Of a stretch of DNA of 64,000 bases, positions 28,090 to 37,230 are shown piece after piece. Each line of letters starts with the position of its first letter. Positions within the stretch are counted from its first letter, which is position 1. The notes below the pieces were generated by a model. The model was not told the DNA's origin. It ran no database searches and saw only the letters and a program-made list of their open reading frames with translations. This DNA comes from Brevundimonas viscosa (GTDB lineage: Bacteria; Pseudomonadota; Alphaproteobacteria; Caulobacterales; Caulobacteraceae), in NCBI RefSeq assembly GCF_900116065.1, contig NZ_FOZV01000003.1:307486-371485 (forward strand). Direction: 5' to 3'. The translations under genes and the position numbers were made by a program.

Positions 28090-29871
28090 ATGGCCTACAA
28101 GGCGCCTGTCCGCGACCTGACCTTCGTTCTGAACGAGGTGCTGGAGATCGACCGCTATTCCAACCAGCCCGGCTTCTCCGAGCTGTCGTCCGAGCTGGTC
28201 GGCCAGATCCTCGAGGAGGGGGCGAAGTTCGCCGAGGAGGTCATCGCCCCGCTCAACCGGACCGGCGACCTGGAAGGCTGCAAGTGGGACGACGGCAAGG
28301 TCACCGGCCCGACCGGCTGGAAGGAAGCCTACCAGCAGATGGTCGAGGCCGGCTGGCCCAGCCTGACCTGCGACCCGGAGTTCGGCGGACAGGGTCTGCC
28401 GACCATCGTCGGCATGGCCTTCGGTCAATTCACCGCCGCCGCCTCGCCCGCCTTCTCGATGTACCCCGGCCTGACCCACGGCTGCTACGAGGGCCTGCAC
28501 GCCAACGGTTCGGACGAGCAGAAGGCGATGTACCTGCCCAAGCTGGCCAGCGGCGAATGGGGCGGAACGATGAACCTGACCGAGCCCCAGTGCGGCACCG
28601 ATCTGGGGCTGATCCGCACCAAGGCAGTTCCCAACGCCGACGGCAGCTACAGCATCACCGGCCAGAAGATCTGGATCTCTTCCGGCGAGCACGACTTCAC
28701 CGACAACATCATCCACCTGGTGCTGGCCCGCATCGAGGGCGCGCCGGCGGGGATCAAGGGCATCAGCCTGTTCGTGGTGCCCAAGTTCCTCGTCAACGAG
28801 GACGGCTCGCTGGGCGAGCGTAACGGAGTCCAGTGCGCCGGGCTCGAGCACAAGATGGGCATCCACGGCAACGCCACCTGCGTGATGTCCTACGAGGGCG
28901 CAAAGGGCTGGCTGGTCGGGACCGAGAACAAGGGCATGGCGGCGATGTTCGTCATGATGAACGAGGCCCGCCTCGGCACCGGCCTGCAGGGGCTGGCCAT
29001 CGGCACCGCGGCCTACCAGGCGGCGGCGGAGTTCGCGAAGGACCGGCTGCAGGGCCGCTCGCTGACCGGGCCCAAGAACCCCGACGGCCCGGCCGATCCG
29101 ATCGTGGTCCACCCCGACGTGCGCCGCATGCTGCTGGAGGCGAAGGCCATCGTCGAGGGCGGCCAGGCTTTCATCCTGTGGACCGCGCTGCAGGCCGACC
29201 TGCAGCGCTCGGAGGACGAGGCGGTCTCGACGAAGGCGCGCGATTACATGGGCCTGATCACTCCGGTGCTGAAGGCCTATCTGACCGACCGGGGCTTCCA
29301 TGCCGCCTCGCTGGCCATGCAGGTGCACGGCGGCTCGGGCTACACCGAGCACTTCCCGGCCTCGCAGTACCTGCGCGACGCGCGCATCACCATGATCTAC
29401 GAGGGCGCCAACGGCATCCAGGCGCTGGATCTGGTCGGCCGCAAGCTGCCGGCCAACGGCGGCCGGGCGATCATGACCTGGTTCGGCGAGATCGACGCCT
29501 TCGTGGCGGAGCACGGCGGCGAGGGCCCGCAGAAGCCCTTCATCGACGGCCTGGCCGACGCCAAGAAGAAGCTGCAGGAGGCCACCATGTGGCTGATGCA
29601 GAACGGCATGCAGAACCCGGACAACGCCGGCGCGGCGAGCACCGACTACCTGCACATCTTCGGCCTGACGGCCCTGGCCTACATGTGGGCGCAGATGGCG
29701 CTCGCCGCGCAGAAGGCGATCGACGGCGGCTCGGACGACCCGTTCTACGCCCACAAGATCGCCACCGGCCGCTACTTCGTCGAGCGCATGTTGCCGGACG
29801 CCGGCGCGCATCTGGCCAAGCTGAAGACCGGCGCGGACGTGCTGATGACCCTGCCGGCGGAGGCGTTCTGA
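28090..29871 (+). CDS. acyl-CoA dehydrogenase with C-terminal extension (DmdC-like)
   Basis: A 593-residue flavoprotein longer than standard acyl-CoA dehydrogenases (~380), with the extra C-terminal domain of the DmdC / long-chain group. The FAD-binding middle domain shows '[19 protein letters not shown]' and '[12 protein letters not shown]'. The C-terminal helical domain shows '[20 protein letters not shown]' and the catalytic-base region '[16 protein letters not shown]' with Glu in place. It catalyses alpha-beta desaturation of an acyl-CoA in beta-oxidation, passing electrons to ETF. Members act on fatty acyl-CoAs or 3-methylmercaptopropionyl-CoA; which one is not decidable here. Confidence 0.93.
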   Translation: MAYKAPVRDLTFVLNEVLEIDRYSNQPGFSELSSELVGQILEEGAKFAEEVIAPLNRTGDLEGCKWDDGKVTGPTGWKEAYQQMVEAGWPSLTCDPEFGGQGLPTIVGMAFGQFTAAASPAFSMYPGLTHGCYEGLHANGSDEQKAMYLPKLASGEWGGTMNLTEPQCGTDLGLIRTKAVPNADGSYSITGQKIWISSGEHDFTDNIIHLVLARIEGAPAGIKGISLFVVPKFLVNEDGSLGERNGVQCAGLEHKMGIHGNATCVMSYEGAKGWLVGTENKGMAAMFVMMNEARLGTGLQGLAIGTAAYQAAAEFAKDRLQGRSLTGPKNPDGPADPIVVHPDVRRMLLEAKAIVEGGQAFILWTALQADLQRSEDEAVSTKARDYMGLITPVLKAYLTDRGFHAASLAMQVHGGSGYTEHFPASQYLRDARITMIYEGANGIQALDLVGRKLPANGGRAIMTWFGEIDAFVAEHGGEGPQKPFIDGLADAKKKLQEATMWLMQNGMQNPDNAGAASTDYLHIFGLTALAYMWAQMALAAQKAIDGGSDDPFYAHKIATGRYFVERMLPDAGAHLAKLKTGADVLMTLPAEAF

Positions 29872-29877
29872 GCCTCG

Positions 29878-30030
29878 TCTCCTCCCTGTTCGCGGAGCGA
29901 ATGGGGAGGTGGATCGGCGGCGGAGCCGACGAGACGGAGGGGCTGCCGGCCTCGAACTCGATGCAGTTGTGCGGTGGGAACAGCCCCTCCACCGCTTCGC
30001 GGTCCCCCTCCCCACGGAGTGGGGAGGAGA
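29878..30030. repeat. 153-bp intergenic repeat-like element
   Basis: It is bounded by inverted ends (TCTCCTCCC at 29878-29886, GGGGAGGAGA at 30021-30030) and contains an internal hairpin with 8-bp arms CTCCCCAC/GTGGGGAG (30008-30026). The alternation of 'gaggtggatcgg', 'gacggaggggctg' and 'cccctccaccgcttcgcgg' is the style of dispersed intergenic repeats I recall from Caulobacterales and related genomes. It fills nearly the whole gap between the two acyl-CoA dehydrogenase genes. Only one copy is present in the window, so repeat status is from recollection of the motif style. Confidence 0.6.
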
Positions 30031-30036
30031 CATGAG

Positions 30037-31200
30037 ATGAACGTCCTCAACGCCCCCGATCCCGCCTTCATGCAGGAAGAGGAGATCACCCTCTTCTCCG
30101 ACAGCGTCGGCAAGTGGATCGACGAGCACGCGCCGCCCGAGAAGATGGCGCAGTGGATCGCCGGGAGTTCGGTGCCGCGCCAGCTGTGGAACGACGCCGG
30201 TGAGGCGGGGCTGCTGGGACTGTCAATGCCCGAAGCCGACGGCGGCATGGGCGGCGACTACCGGCACGAGGTGGTGCTGATGCGCCAGCTGGGCTGGAAG
30301 GGCGCGGACCACTTCGGCATCTCGCTGCACAATGCGATCGTCATGCCGTACATCTGGCACTACGGCACCGAGGAGCAGAAGGCGCGCTGGCTGCCGCGGC
30401 TGCAGTCGGGGGAGCTGGTCGGGGCCATCGCCATGACCGAGCCCGGCGCCGGCTCGGACCTGCAAGGGGTGAAGACCACCGCCCGCAAGGACGGCAACCA
30501 GTATGTGGTGAACGGGTCCAAGACCTTCATCACCAACGGCCAGCTGGCCAATTTCATCATCGTGGTGGCCAAGACCGACCCGAGCGAGGGGGCCAAGGGC
30601 ACCAGCCTGATCGTCGTCGAGACCGACGGGGCCGAGGGCTTCGAGCGCGGCCGCAACCTGCACAAGATCGGCATGGAGGCCAACGACACCTCCGAGCTGT
30701 TCTTCAACGATGTGAAGGTCCCGGGCGAGAACATCATCGGCGGCGGCGAGGGCCAGGGCTTCATCCAGCTGATGCAGCAGCTGCCGCAGGAGCGGCTGAA
30801 CATCGCCGTCCAGGGCGTGGCCGCGGCGGAGCGAGGCCTCGAGCACACCCTGGCCTACGTCAAGGAGCGCAAGGCCTTCGGCAAGCGCATCCTCGACTTC
30901 CAGAACACCCAGTTCAAGCTGGCCGAGGTCAAGACCAAGCTGACCGTCGCCAAGGTGTTCGTCGACCACTGCATCGAGCGCCACCTGAAGAGCGAGCTCG
31001 ACGCCGCCACCGCCTCGATGGCCAAGTACTGGGTCACCGACATCCAGGGCGAGACCATCGACGAGATGCTGCAGCTGTTCGGCGGCTACGGCTACATGAC
31101 CGAGTACCCGATCGCCCAGCTGTACAAGGACGCCCGGGTGCAGCGCATCTACGGCGGCACCAACGAGATCATGAAGCTCTTGATCGCGCGGACGCTGTGA
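30037..31200 (+). CDS. acyl-CoA dehydrogenase (long-chain/isovaleryl-type active site)
   Basis: A 387-residue flavoenzyme of normal family length. Hallmarks: 'AIAMTEPGAGSDLQGVKTTA', 'VNGSKTFITNGQLAN', 'RKAFGKRILDFQNTQFKLAE' and 'LFGGYGYMTEYPIAQLYKDA'. Near the C-terminus the sequence is 'RIYGGTNEIMKLL': Gly replaces the usual catalytic Glu, as in long-chain and isovaleryl-CoA dehydrogenases, where the base sits elsewhere. The ATG at 30037 is preceded by GGGGAGGAGA six bases upstream, which belongs to the inserted repeat. It shares the MerR-led operon with the previous gene. Confidence 0.93.
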   Translation: MNVLNAPDPAFMQEEEITLFSDSVGKWIDEHAPPEKMAQWIAGSSVPRQLWNDAGEAGLLGLSMPEADGGMGGDYRHEVVLMRQLGWKGADHFGISLHNAIVMPYIWHYGTEEQKARWLPRLQSGELVGAIAMTEPGAGSDLQGVKTTARKDGNQYVVNGSKTFITNGQLANFIIVVAKTDPSEGAKGTSLIVVETDGAEGFERGRNLHKIGMEANDTSELFFNDVKVPGENIIGGGEGQGFIQLMQQLPQERLNIAVQGVAAAERGLEHTLAYVKERKAFGKRILDFQNTQFKLAEVKTKLTVAKVFVDHCIERHLKSELDAATASMAKYWVTDIQGETIDEMLQLFGGYGYMTEYPIAQLYKDARVQRIYGGTNEIMKLLIARTL

Positions 31201-31288
31201 GCGCAAGGGGGCGGACCAGGCGCCCCACCCCGCATTGCCATGCCGCGCCGCGCGGCGGATAACGGAGGCCGATTTTCCGGGGGTCGCC

Positions 31289-32095
31289 ATGTATTTCCGC
31301 CACGCCGCCGCCGCGGCTGTGTTCGTCCTCGCCGCGGCGCCGCAGATCGCGCAGGCGCAGTCAGGGCGTATCTCGCCCGTTCTTTCAACCACGATGCAAC
31401 GCGCCTGCCAGGCCGAAGTCTCGAACGTCACGCTGATGAGCGGCGGGGTCGAAAACGTCAGGGCCCAGCCGACTGTCGAGGCCAACACGCGAGGTTTGAA
31501 GGCCATTCGCGCCGGCGACGGCCTGCGTTTTGAACACACCTCGGCATCCCCCGAGGGCTCGACCGTGCTGACGTTCAGCACCGCCGCCAATGGCGCGGTG
31601 ACCGACGCGAACCTGACGGGCTCTTCGATTGAGGCCTGGGCGGCCGCCACCCCCCGCGCCGATGTCCCGGCGCTGGCCCTTGCTCTGGCGGATGACGTAC
31701 CGGAGCGCCTGCTGATCGGCCGGACCTTCGCCGTGGGCGATCAGTACTACCCGGAACCCCTGCGACGCAGCCTCATCAACCGGATGATCGGCAACATGGG
31801 CCTTCCGTTCGCCGCGGACGGGGCGATCGACATCCGGTACCGCGGTGAGACCCGACATGAGGGCCGCCGCGCCTGGCGCTTCTCCGGCGAACTCACCGCC
31901 CAGGGATCGGGGGACGTCAATGGAGCCCCGATGGAGATGGATCACGTTACGGCCGGTGAGGTGTTGCACGACGCGGAGACCGGGCTCGTCCTGCGGTACA
32001 GCACGACCGCAACGACGCAGATTGATCTGCGCGGACAGCCCTTTGTTCGGCAGCGGGCAACCGACACGTACAGCTGCGAAATCATTCCGCAGTGA
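31289..32095 (+). CDS. secreted hypothetical protein, 268 aa
   Basis: Starts at 31289 with a signal peptide (MYFRHAAAAAVFVLAAAPQI, cleavage after AQAQ). The mature part is beta-rich with one Cys near the N-terminus (QRACQAEV) and one near the C-terminus (YSCEII), possibly a disulfide. 'GETRHEGRRAWRFSGELTAQ' and 'VLHDAETGLVLRYSTTATTQ' look like paired strands of a beta-sandwich or barrel, similar in feel to periplasmic DUF-type proteins that assess lipid or peptide. Family not identified. It lies 88 bases after the acyl-CoA dehydrogenase and 24 before rsmE. Confidence 0.65.
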   Translation: MYFRHAAAAAVFVLAAAPQIAQAQSGRISPVLSTTMQRACQAEVSNVTLMSGGVENVRAQPTVEANTRGLKAIRAGDGLRFEHTSASPEGSTVLTFSTAANGAVTDANLTGSSIEAWAAATPRADVPALALALADDVPERLLIGRTFAVGDQYYPEPLRRSLINRMIGNMGLPFAADGAIDIRYRGETRHEGRRAWRFSGELTAQGSGDVNGAPMEMDHVTAGEVLHDAETGLVLRYSTTATTQIDLRGQPFVRQRATDTYSCEIIPQ

Positions 32096-32119
32096 GCCGT
32101 TGAGCGCTATGGCGCGGAT

Positions 32120-32839
32120 ATGATCCGCCTCCACATCCCCCAGCCCCTGTCCGCCGGCGCGGCGCTCGCGCCGACGCTCGACCAGTCGCGCTACCTGACC
32201 CAGGTGATGCGGCTGAAGGCCGGCGACCCGCTGCTGGTGTTCAACGGCGCCGACGGCGAGTGGCGGTGTGTGATCGCAGAGGCGCTGAAGAAGGGCGTGG
32301 TGCTGCGCGCCGAGGAGAAGGTGCGCGAGCAGGTCACGCCGCCGGATGTGCACCTGCTCATCGCCACGGTGAAGAAGTCGGCGCTGGAGTTCGCCGTCGA
32401 GAAAGCCACCGAGCTGGGGGCGGCGCGGATCGGGCTGATCACGACGGCGCGGACCCAGCCGCAGCATGTGCGCATGGACCGGCTGGAGGCCATCGCCGAG
32501 GAAAGCGCCGAGCAGACCGGGCGGCTGGACGTGCCGAAGGTGGCGGCGCCGCGGAGGCTGGCGGAGGTGCTGGACGGCTGGGACGCGTCGCGCCGGCTGA
32601 TGTTCTGCGACGAGACCGGCGGCGCGCCGGCGCTCACGGCGCTGGCGGAGGCGGGCGGCGGTTCCTGGGCCATTCTGATCGGGCCGGAGGGCGGCTTTTC
32701 GCCGGAGGAGCGCGAGCGGCTGCGGGCCTTGCCGTTCACCACCGCGGTCTCGCTGGGCCCGCGGGTGCTGCGCGCCGACACGGCGGCGACCACGGCGCTG
32801 ACGCTGTGGCAGGCGGCGGTCGGCGACTGGGAACGATAG
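32120..32839 (+). CDS. rsmE: 16S rRNA (uracil1498-N3)-methyltransferase
   Basis: A 239-residue SPOUT-class enzyme that methylates U1498 of 16S rRNA. Seen: the N-terminal PUA-like part ('SRYLTQVMRLKAGDPLLVFNG'), 'KKSALEFAVEKATELGAARI', the knot motif 'AILIGPEGGFSPEERE' and 'VSLGPRVLRADTAATTAL'. All are diagnostic. ATG start at 32120. In many alphaproteobacteria rsmE precedes gshA, as here. Confidence 0.96.
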   Translation: MIRLHIPQPLSAGAALAPTLDQSRYLTQVMRLKAGDPLLVFNGADGEWRCVIAEALKKGVVLRAEEKVREQVTPPDVHLLIATVKKSALEFAVEKATELGAARIGLITTARTQPQHVRMDRLEAIAEESAEQTGRLDVPKVAAPRRLAEVLDGWDASRRLMFCDETGGAPALTALAEAGGGSWAILIGPEGGFSPEERERLRALPFTTAVSLGPRVLRADTAATTALTLWQAAVGDWER

Positions 32840-32936
32840 GCCAAGCCTGGCTTATCGGCGCGACGGAAAAATGGGACTTGAGCGGGCGGCCCGACCCGCC
32901 CATCTAGCGGCGACACAGGGGCTGAAGAGAACACCC

Positions 32937-34298
32937 ATGGCCGACGACGCGCCGCTTACCCGGGACGACCTGATCGGCGCGATGTCGAAGGGGATCAAGC
33001 CCCGCGACCAGTGGCGCATCGGGGCCGAGCACGAGAAGTTCGGCTTCGACAAGTCGACCCTGCGCCGCCCGGCCTACGACGGCGACAACGGCATCCGCGC
33101 CATGCTGGAGGGTCTGCAGCGGTTCGGCTGGAGCCCGGTCGACGAGGGCGGCCACGTCATCGCCCTGGAGCGCACCAACGACGAAGGATTCACCGCCTCC
33201 ATCAGCCTTGAGCCGGGCGGGCAGTTCGAGCTGTCGGGCGCGCCGCTGAAGGACATCCACGACATCTGCGACGAGACCGGCCGGCATCTGGTCGAGGTCA
33301 AGCAGGTGGCCGACCAGCTGGGGCTCGGCTTCCTCGGCCTCGGCTTCGATCCGATGTGGCGGCGCGAGGACGTGCCGGTCATGCCCAAGGGCCGCTACGA
33401 CATCATGCGCGCCTACATGCCGAAGAAGGGCGGGCTGGGCCTCGACATGATGCTGCGCACCTGCACCATCCAGGCCAACCTCGACTTCGACAGCGAGGCG
33501 GACATGGTGCTGAAGTTCCGCACCTCTCTGGCCCTGCAGCCGATCGCCACCGCCCTGTTCGCCAACAGCCCGTTCACCGAGGGCAGGCCCAACGGCTTCC
33601 TGACCGCGCGGGCGAACGTCTGGACCGACACCGATCCGGACCGCACCGGCATGCTGGACTTCGTGTTCGAGGACGGCTTCGGCTTCGAGCGCTACGCCGA
33701 CTACGCGCTGGACGTGCCGATGTATTTCGCCAAGCGGGGCGAGCGCTACGTCGACCTGTCCGGCCAGTCGTTCCGCGCCTTCATGGAGGGCCGGCTGGAC
33801 GCCCTGCCCGGCGAGCGCGCCACGAAGAAGGACTGGGCCGATCACCTGACCACCCTCTTCCCCGAGGTGCGGCTGAAGCAGTACCTCGAGATGCGCGGCG
33901 CCGACGGCGGGCCGTGGAGCCGGATCTGCGCCCTGCCCGCCCTGTGGGCCGGGGTGCTGTACGACGCCCCGTCGCTGGCGGCGGCGTGGGACCTGGTCAA
34001 GGACTGGGACATCGCCGACCACGAGCGCCTGCGCCGCGACGTCACCCGGCTGGGGCTGAAGGCCGAGGTCGCCGGCCGCACAGTGCAGGACGTGGCCCGG
34101 GACATGGTCGCCATCGCCCGGCAGGGGCTCAAGAACCGCGCCCGCTTCTCGGGCGGCATGGTCGACGAGCGCGGCTACCTGTCGGAGCTGGAGGACATCG
34201 CGGACAGCGGGATCACCCCGGCCGAGCGGCTGCTGGAGCTGTACCACGGCGACTGGCAGGGCGATGTGGAGCGGGTGTACCGCGACTTCGCCTACTGA
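32937..34298 (+). CDS. gshA: glutamate-cysteine ligase
   Basis: A 453-residue enzyme of the plant/alphaproteobacterial GCL class that makes gamma-glutamylcysteine, the first step of glutathione synthesis. Seen: 'RIGAEHEKFGFD', 'ISLEPGGQFELSGAPL', 'LGFDPMWRREDVPVMPKGRY', 'MLRTCTIQANLDF' and 'FANSPFTEGRPNGF'. The start at 32937 gives MADDAPLTRDDL, as in relatives, and lies 97 bases after rsmE. gshB is not in the window. The glyoxalase II gene at 39974 uses glutathione thioesters, consistent with this thiol being present. Confidence 0.95.
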   Translation: MADDAPLTRDDLIGAMSKGIKPRDQWRIGAEHEKFGFDKSTLRRPAYDGDNGIRAMLEGLQRFGWSPVDEGGHVIALERTNDEGFTASISLEPGGQFELSGAPLKDIHDICDETGRHLVEVKQVADQLGLGFLGLGFDPMWRREDVPVMPKGRYDIMRAYMPKKGGLGLDMMLRTCTIQANLDFDSEADMVLKFRTSLALQPIATALFANSPFTEGRPNGFLTARANVWTDTDPDRTGMLDFVFEDGFGFERYADYALDVPMYFAKRGERYVDLSGQSFRAFMEGRLDALPGERATKKDWADHLTTLFPEVRLKQYLEMRGADGGPWSRICALPALWAGVLYDAPSLAAAWDLVKDWDIADHERLRRDVTRLGLKAEVAGRTVQDVARDMVAIARQGLKNRARFSGGMVDERGYLSELEDIADSGITPAERLLELYHGDWQGDVERVYRDFAY

Positions 34299-34301
34299 GC
34301 C

Positions 34302-35321
34302 TCAGAACCCCGACAGGAAGCCCTCGACGTTGTCGGCGAGGGCGTCGACGGCGTAGCCGCCTTCCATGACGATCAGGGTCGGCCGCCCGAGCGCGGCGAT
34401 GCGTTCGGCCAGCCGCGGGTAGTCGCCCGTGGCGATGCGGAAGTGGGAGATCGGGTCGCCCTCGAAGGTGTCGGCGCCGAAGGAGACCACCAGCAGCGAG
34501 GGATCGAACCGGGCGACGGCCTCAAGCGCCGTGTCGAGGGCGGCGACGTAGGCCTCGAAGGTCGTGCCCCGCGGTAGCGGCAGGTTGAGGTTGGCCCCCT
34601 CCCCTTCGCCGACGCCGCGCTCGTCGGCATGGCCCCAGAAGAAGGGGTAGTCGCTGGCCGGATCGGCGTGGATGGAGGCGAAGAACACCGAACCGTCGTC
34701 GAGGAAGATGTCCTGGGTGCCGTTGCCGTGATGGTAGTCGACATCCAGCACGGCGACGCGGGCGTGCCCGGCGTCGCGCGCCGCCCGCGCCGCGATGGCG
34801 GCGTTGTTCAGGTAGCAGTAGCCGCCGAGGTAGTCGGCGCCGGCGTGGTGGCCGGGCGGGCGGCACAGGGCGAAACTGGTCCGTTCCCGGCCGTCGAGCA
34901 CCGGCTGGAGCGCCGTCAGGGCGGTCTGCGCCGCCCAGTACGACGCCTCCCACGTCCCGGGCGTGACCGGAGTGCAGGCGTCGTAGGAGAAGCGGCCGAG
35001 GCGGGCGTCGATGCGGTCGAGGTTGAGCGGCCGACGGCCGACCACCGGCCAGGCGTAGCCGATGGCGTCGCCGGGTCGGCCCGCGGCGCGCCAGTCGGCG
35101 TGGGCGTGCTCGAGAAAGTCGACGTACTCGGGCGTGTGGACCCGCAGGATCGGCGTCCGGCCGAGGTCGCGGGCCGGCTCGAACGGCGCCAGCCGGTCGG
35201 CGATATTGGCGGCGCGGGCGGGGAGATCAGCGTGGGGGGCCCAGCCGCCATTGTGGAACTCCTGCGCCGGAGCGTGAGCGAGCTGGCGGGGATCGAAGAC
35301 CCGGAACATCGATGCGGCCAT
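34302..35321 (-). CDS. histone-deacetylase-fold amidohydrolase (acetylpolyamine type)
   Basis: A 339-residue zinc-dependent deacetylase. The active-site set is visible: 'CRPPGHHAGADYLGGYCYLNN' (His pair; given here in part as RPPGHHAG), 'AVLDVDYHHGNGTQDIF' (zinc ligands Asp/His), 'FFASIHADPASDYPFFWG' and 'VVSFGADTFEGDP'. Length and the 'YPFFWG' loop fit bacterial acetylpolyamine amidohydrolases. Start at 35321 with GAGGAGGG six bases upstream. Substrates could also be other acetylated amines. Confidence 0.9.
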   Translation of the reverse strand: MAASMFRVFDPRQLAHAPAQEFHNGGWAPHADLPARAANIADRLAPFEPARDLGRTPILRVHTPEYVDFLEHAHADWRAAGRPGDAIGYAWPVVGRRPLNLDRIDARLGRFSYDACTPVTPGTWEASYWAAQTALTALQPVLDGRERTSFALCRPPGHHAGADYLGGYCYLNNAAIAARAARDAGHARVAVLDVDYHHGNGTQDIFLDDGSVFFASIHADPASDYPFFWGHADERGVGEGEGANLNLPLPRGTTFEAYVAALDTALEAVARFDPSLLVVSFGADTFEGDPISHFRIATGDYPRLAERIAALGRPTLIVMEGGYAVDALADNVEGFLSGF

Positions 35322-35388
35322 GTCAGCCCTCCTCGCCGCTGGGGCGCGGCGGAGGAGGGCTAGCACGGCCGTGGCGCCCTGCGGAGGG

Positions 35389-35679
35389 TCAGGCGACTGC
35401 GGCGTTGCACTGGCCCAGCTCGGCCTCGGTCAGGGCGAGACCGTTCCGCGAGAAGGCCGAGACGGCGCCGAAGCGGGCGACGAAGCGACGGCACTCGCGC
35501 ATCAGCGGCTGGGTGTTTCCGCCGCCGCGGCCGATGCACTGGCCGGCGGAGTCGCAGGACCAGCTGCGGCCGTCGAGGGTCATTCGGGCTTCGCGGGGCT
35601 CCACGAGGGTGGCGGCGGCGCCGGCGACGGCGGGCTGGGCGAGAAGGGCGGCGGCGAGGGCGAGGGACGTGAGAAGCAT
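35389..35679 (-). CDS. small secreted Cys protein, 96 aa
   Basis: Starts at 35679 (GGAGG eight bases upstream) with a signal peptide 'MLLTSLALAAALLAQPAVAG'. The mature part has four Cys: 'WSCDSAGQCIGRGGGN', 'RECRRF' and 'LGQCNAAVA', suggesting two disulfides. The 'CDSAGQCIGRGGG' pattern recurs, as I recall, in small uncharacterised Caulobacterales exported proteins. It is divergent from a TetR gene, and the two share a control region with palindromes, so it is a likely TetR target. Confidence 0.75.
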   Translation of the reverse strand: MLLTSLALAAALLAQPAVAGAAATLVEPREARMTLDGRSWSCDSAGQCIGRGGGNTQPLMRECRRFVARFGAVSAFSRNGLALTEAELGQCNAAVA

Positions 35680-35726
35680 GGCGCTTCCTCCAGGAAGGGT
35701 GGTCAGGGCGGCCGATCCCGTGTAGA

Positions 35727-35801
35727 AGTGACCGGTCGTACACCAATGAGTGACCAGTCGGTCACTTTGAGTCAAGAGGAAAGTGTCCGATCGGGCACTT
35801 T
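35727..35801. promoter_or_regulatory. TetR operator cluster
   Basis: Two clear inverted repeats lie between the divergent genes: AGTGACC-N4-GGTCACT at 35749-35766 (perfect 7-bp arms), and a 22-bp palindrome at 35780-35801 (AAAGTG...CACTTT outer arms, CCGATCGG core, one mismatched pair). A third, weaker copy with core GACCGGTC is at 35730-35737. They share AGTG(A/T)CC half-sites. The second overlaps the region just before the TetR ribosome binding site, fitting autorepression and control of the divergent secreted protein. Confidence 0.75.
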
Positions 35802-35813
35802 TGGAGTCCGGAT

Positions 35814-36395
35814 ATGGCCAGCAAGGGCGAGGCGACGCGGGCGCGGCTGATCGACGAGGCCATGCGGCTGGTCGCGGTGCGGGGGCTCGCCGCGGTCAGC
35901 CTGGCCGATGTGGCGACCGCGGCGGGCGTGTCGAAGAGCGCCGTGCTGAAGCATTTCCAGTCCAAGGAGGCGCTGCACGCCGAACTGGTCGACGCCATGA
36001 TCGAGCGCTTTACCCAGCAGGTGTGGCGGCCCGCCGAGGGGCTGACGCCGGGACGGGAGCGGCTGGACCGTCTGGTCGAGCTGGAGCTGGACTGGGTCGA
36101 CGGTCAGGACCGGCCGGGCGGCTGCCCGCTGATGGCCGCCGCGGCCGAACTGGACGACCAGCCGGGCCCGCTGCGCGACGTGCTGAAGTCGAGCCAACTG
36201 CGCTGGGCCAGGGCCATCCGTCGCGAATTCTGGACGCTGTATCCCGAGCTGGACGACGCGGCGCTGGACGCGAAGGTGTTCCAGTACAAGGGGATGGTGC
36301 TGTCCTACAGCCATTCGAAGCGGCTGCTGGACGACGCGACCGCTCGCGCTCACGCCCGCGCCGCCTACCGGGCGCTTGTCCCGGCCGCCGGCTGA
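35814..36395 (+). CDS. TetR-family transcriptional regulator
   Basis: A 193-residue repressor. The N-terminal helix-turn-helix is 'RLIDEAMRLVAVRGLAAVSL' followed by 'ATAAGVSKSAVLKHFQSKE', a textbook TetR domain. The ligand-binding C-terminal half contains 'DRPGGCPLMAAAAELDDQPG', which marks the YsiA/TetR_C subgroup with a Cys in the pocket. GGAG lies seven bases before the ATG, and palindromic operators lie upstream. The ligand is unknown. The DUF72 gene follows 30 bases downstream and may be co-transcribed. Confidence 0.9.
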   Translation: MASKGEATRARLIDEAMRLVAVRGLAAVSLADVATAAGVSKSAVLKHFQSKEALHAELVDAMIERFTQQVWRPAEGLTPGRERLDRLVELELDWVDGQDRPGGCPLMAAAAELDDQPGPLRDVLKSSQLRWARAIRREFWTLYPELDDAALDAKVFQYKGMVLSYSHSKRLLDDATARAHARAAYRALVPAAG

Positions 36396-36425
36396 GGCCA
36401 CATCGGTCCCGCACAGGAGGGCGAG

Positions 36426-37175
36426 ATGACAGGCACGATCCGCGTCGGCGTCGGCGGCTGGACCTACGAGCCGTGGCGCGGCGTCTTCTATCCGGAGAAG
36501 TGGAGCCAGAAGCGCGAGCTGGAATACGCCAGCCGTCAGCTGACCTCGATCGAGATCAACGGGACCTACTATTCCACCTTCAAGCCCGACAGCTGGATGA
36601 AGTGGCGCGACGAGACGCCGGAGGGGTTCGTCTTTTCGGTCAAGGCCAGCCGCTACTGCACCAATCGCAAGGTCCTGTCGGACATGGGCGAGTCGATGGG
36701 CCGTTTCCTCGACCAGGGGCTGACGGCGCTGGGCGACAAGCTGGGGCCGATCAACTGGCAGTTTATGGGCACGAAGAAGTTCGACCCGGAGGACTTCGAA
36801 GGCTTCCTGAAGCTGCTGCCGCAGGAAAAGGACGGGCTGCGCCTGCGCCATGCGCTGGAGGTGCGGAACGCCAGCTTCGACACGCCGCAGTTCTACGATC
36901 TGGCCGCAAAGTACGGGGTCGCCATCGTCTACGCCGAGGACGAAGAGGCGCCGGAGTGGCCTCGCATCGACCAGCCCACGGCCGACTTCACCTACGCCCG
37001 GCTGATGTCGAGCCGCGAGGACGAGCCGACGGGTATGACGTCGACCGAGCTGGACGCCATCGCGGCGCGCACGCGGGACTGGGCGAAGCGGGGCGACGTG
37101 TTCGCCTACTTCATCTCGGGGGCCAAGGTGCGGAACCCCGCCGCCGCCATGGCGCTGATCGAAAGGATCGGCTGA
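36426..37175 (+). CDS. DUF72 family protein (YecE-like)
   Basis: A 249-residue TIM-barrel-like protein. Family signs: 'IRVGVGGWTYEPWRGVFYPE' at the N-terminus, 'LEYASRQLTSIEINGTYYST', 'FVFSVKASRYCTN' and 'HALEVRNASFD'. AGGAGG lies before the ATG. DUF72 proteins are widespread; no reaction is established, though sugar or nucleic-acid binding has been suggested. The cytoplasmic location is inferred from the lack of a signal. Confidence 0.9.
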   Translation: MTGTIRVGVGGWTYEPWRGVFYPEKWSQKRELEYASRQLTSIEINGTYYSTFKPDSWMKWRDETPEGFVFSVKASRYCTNRKVLSDMGESMGRFLDQGLTALGDKLGPINWQFMGTKKFDPEDFEGFLKLLPQEKDGLRLRHALEVRNASFDTPQFYDLAAKYGVAIVYAEDEEAPEWPRIDQPTADFTYARLMSSREDEPTGMTSTELDAIAARTRDWAKRGDVFAYFISGAKVRNPAAAMALIERIG

Positions 37176-37230
37176 CGGTTGCGCAAGCGCCGGCGCGCCC
37201 ACACCTGAGCCGCTTCCAGGAGACCTGCCC

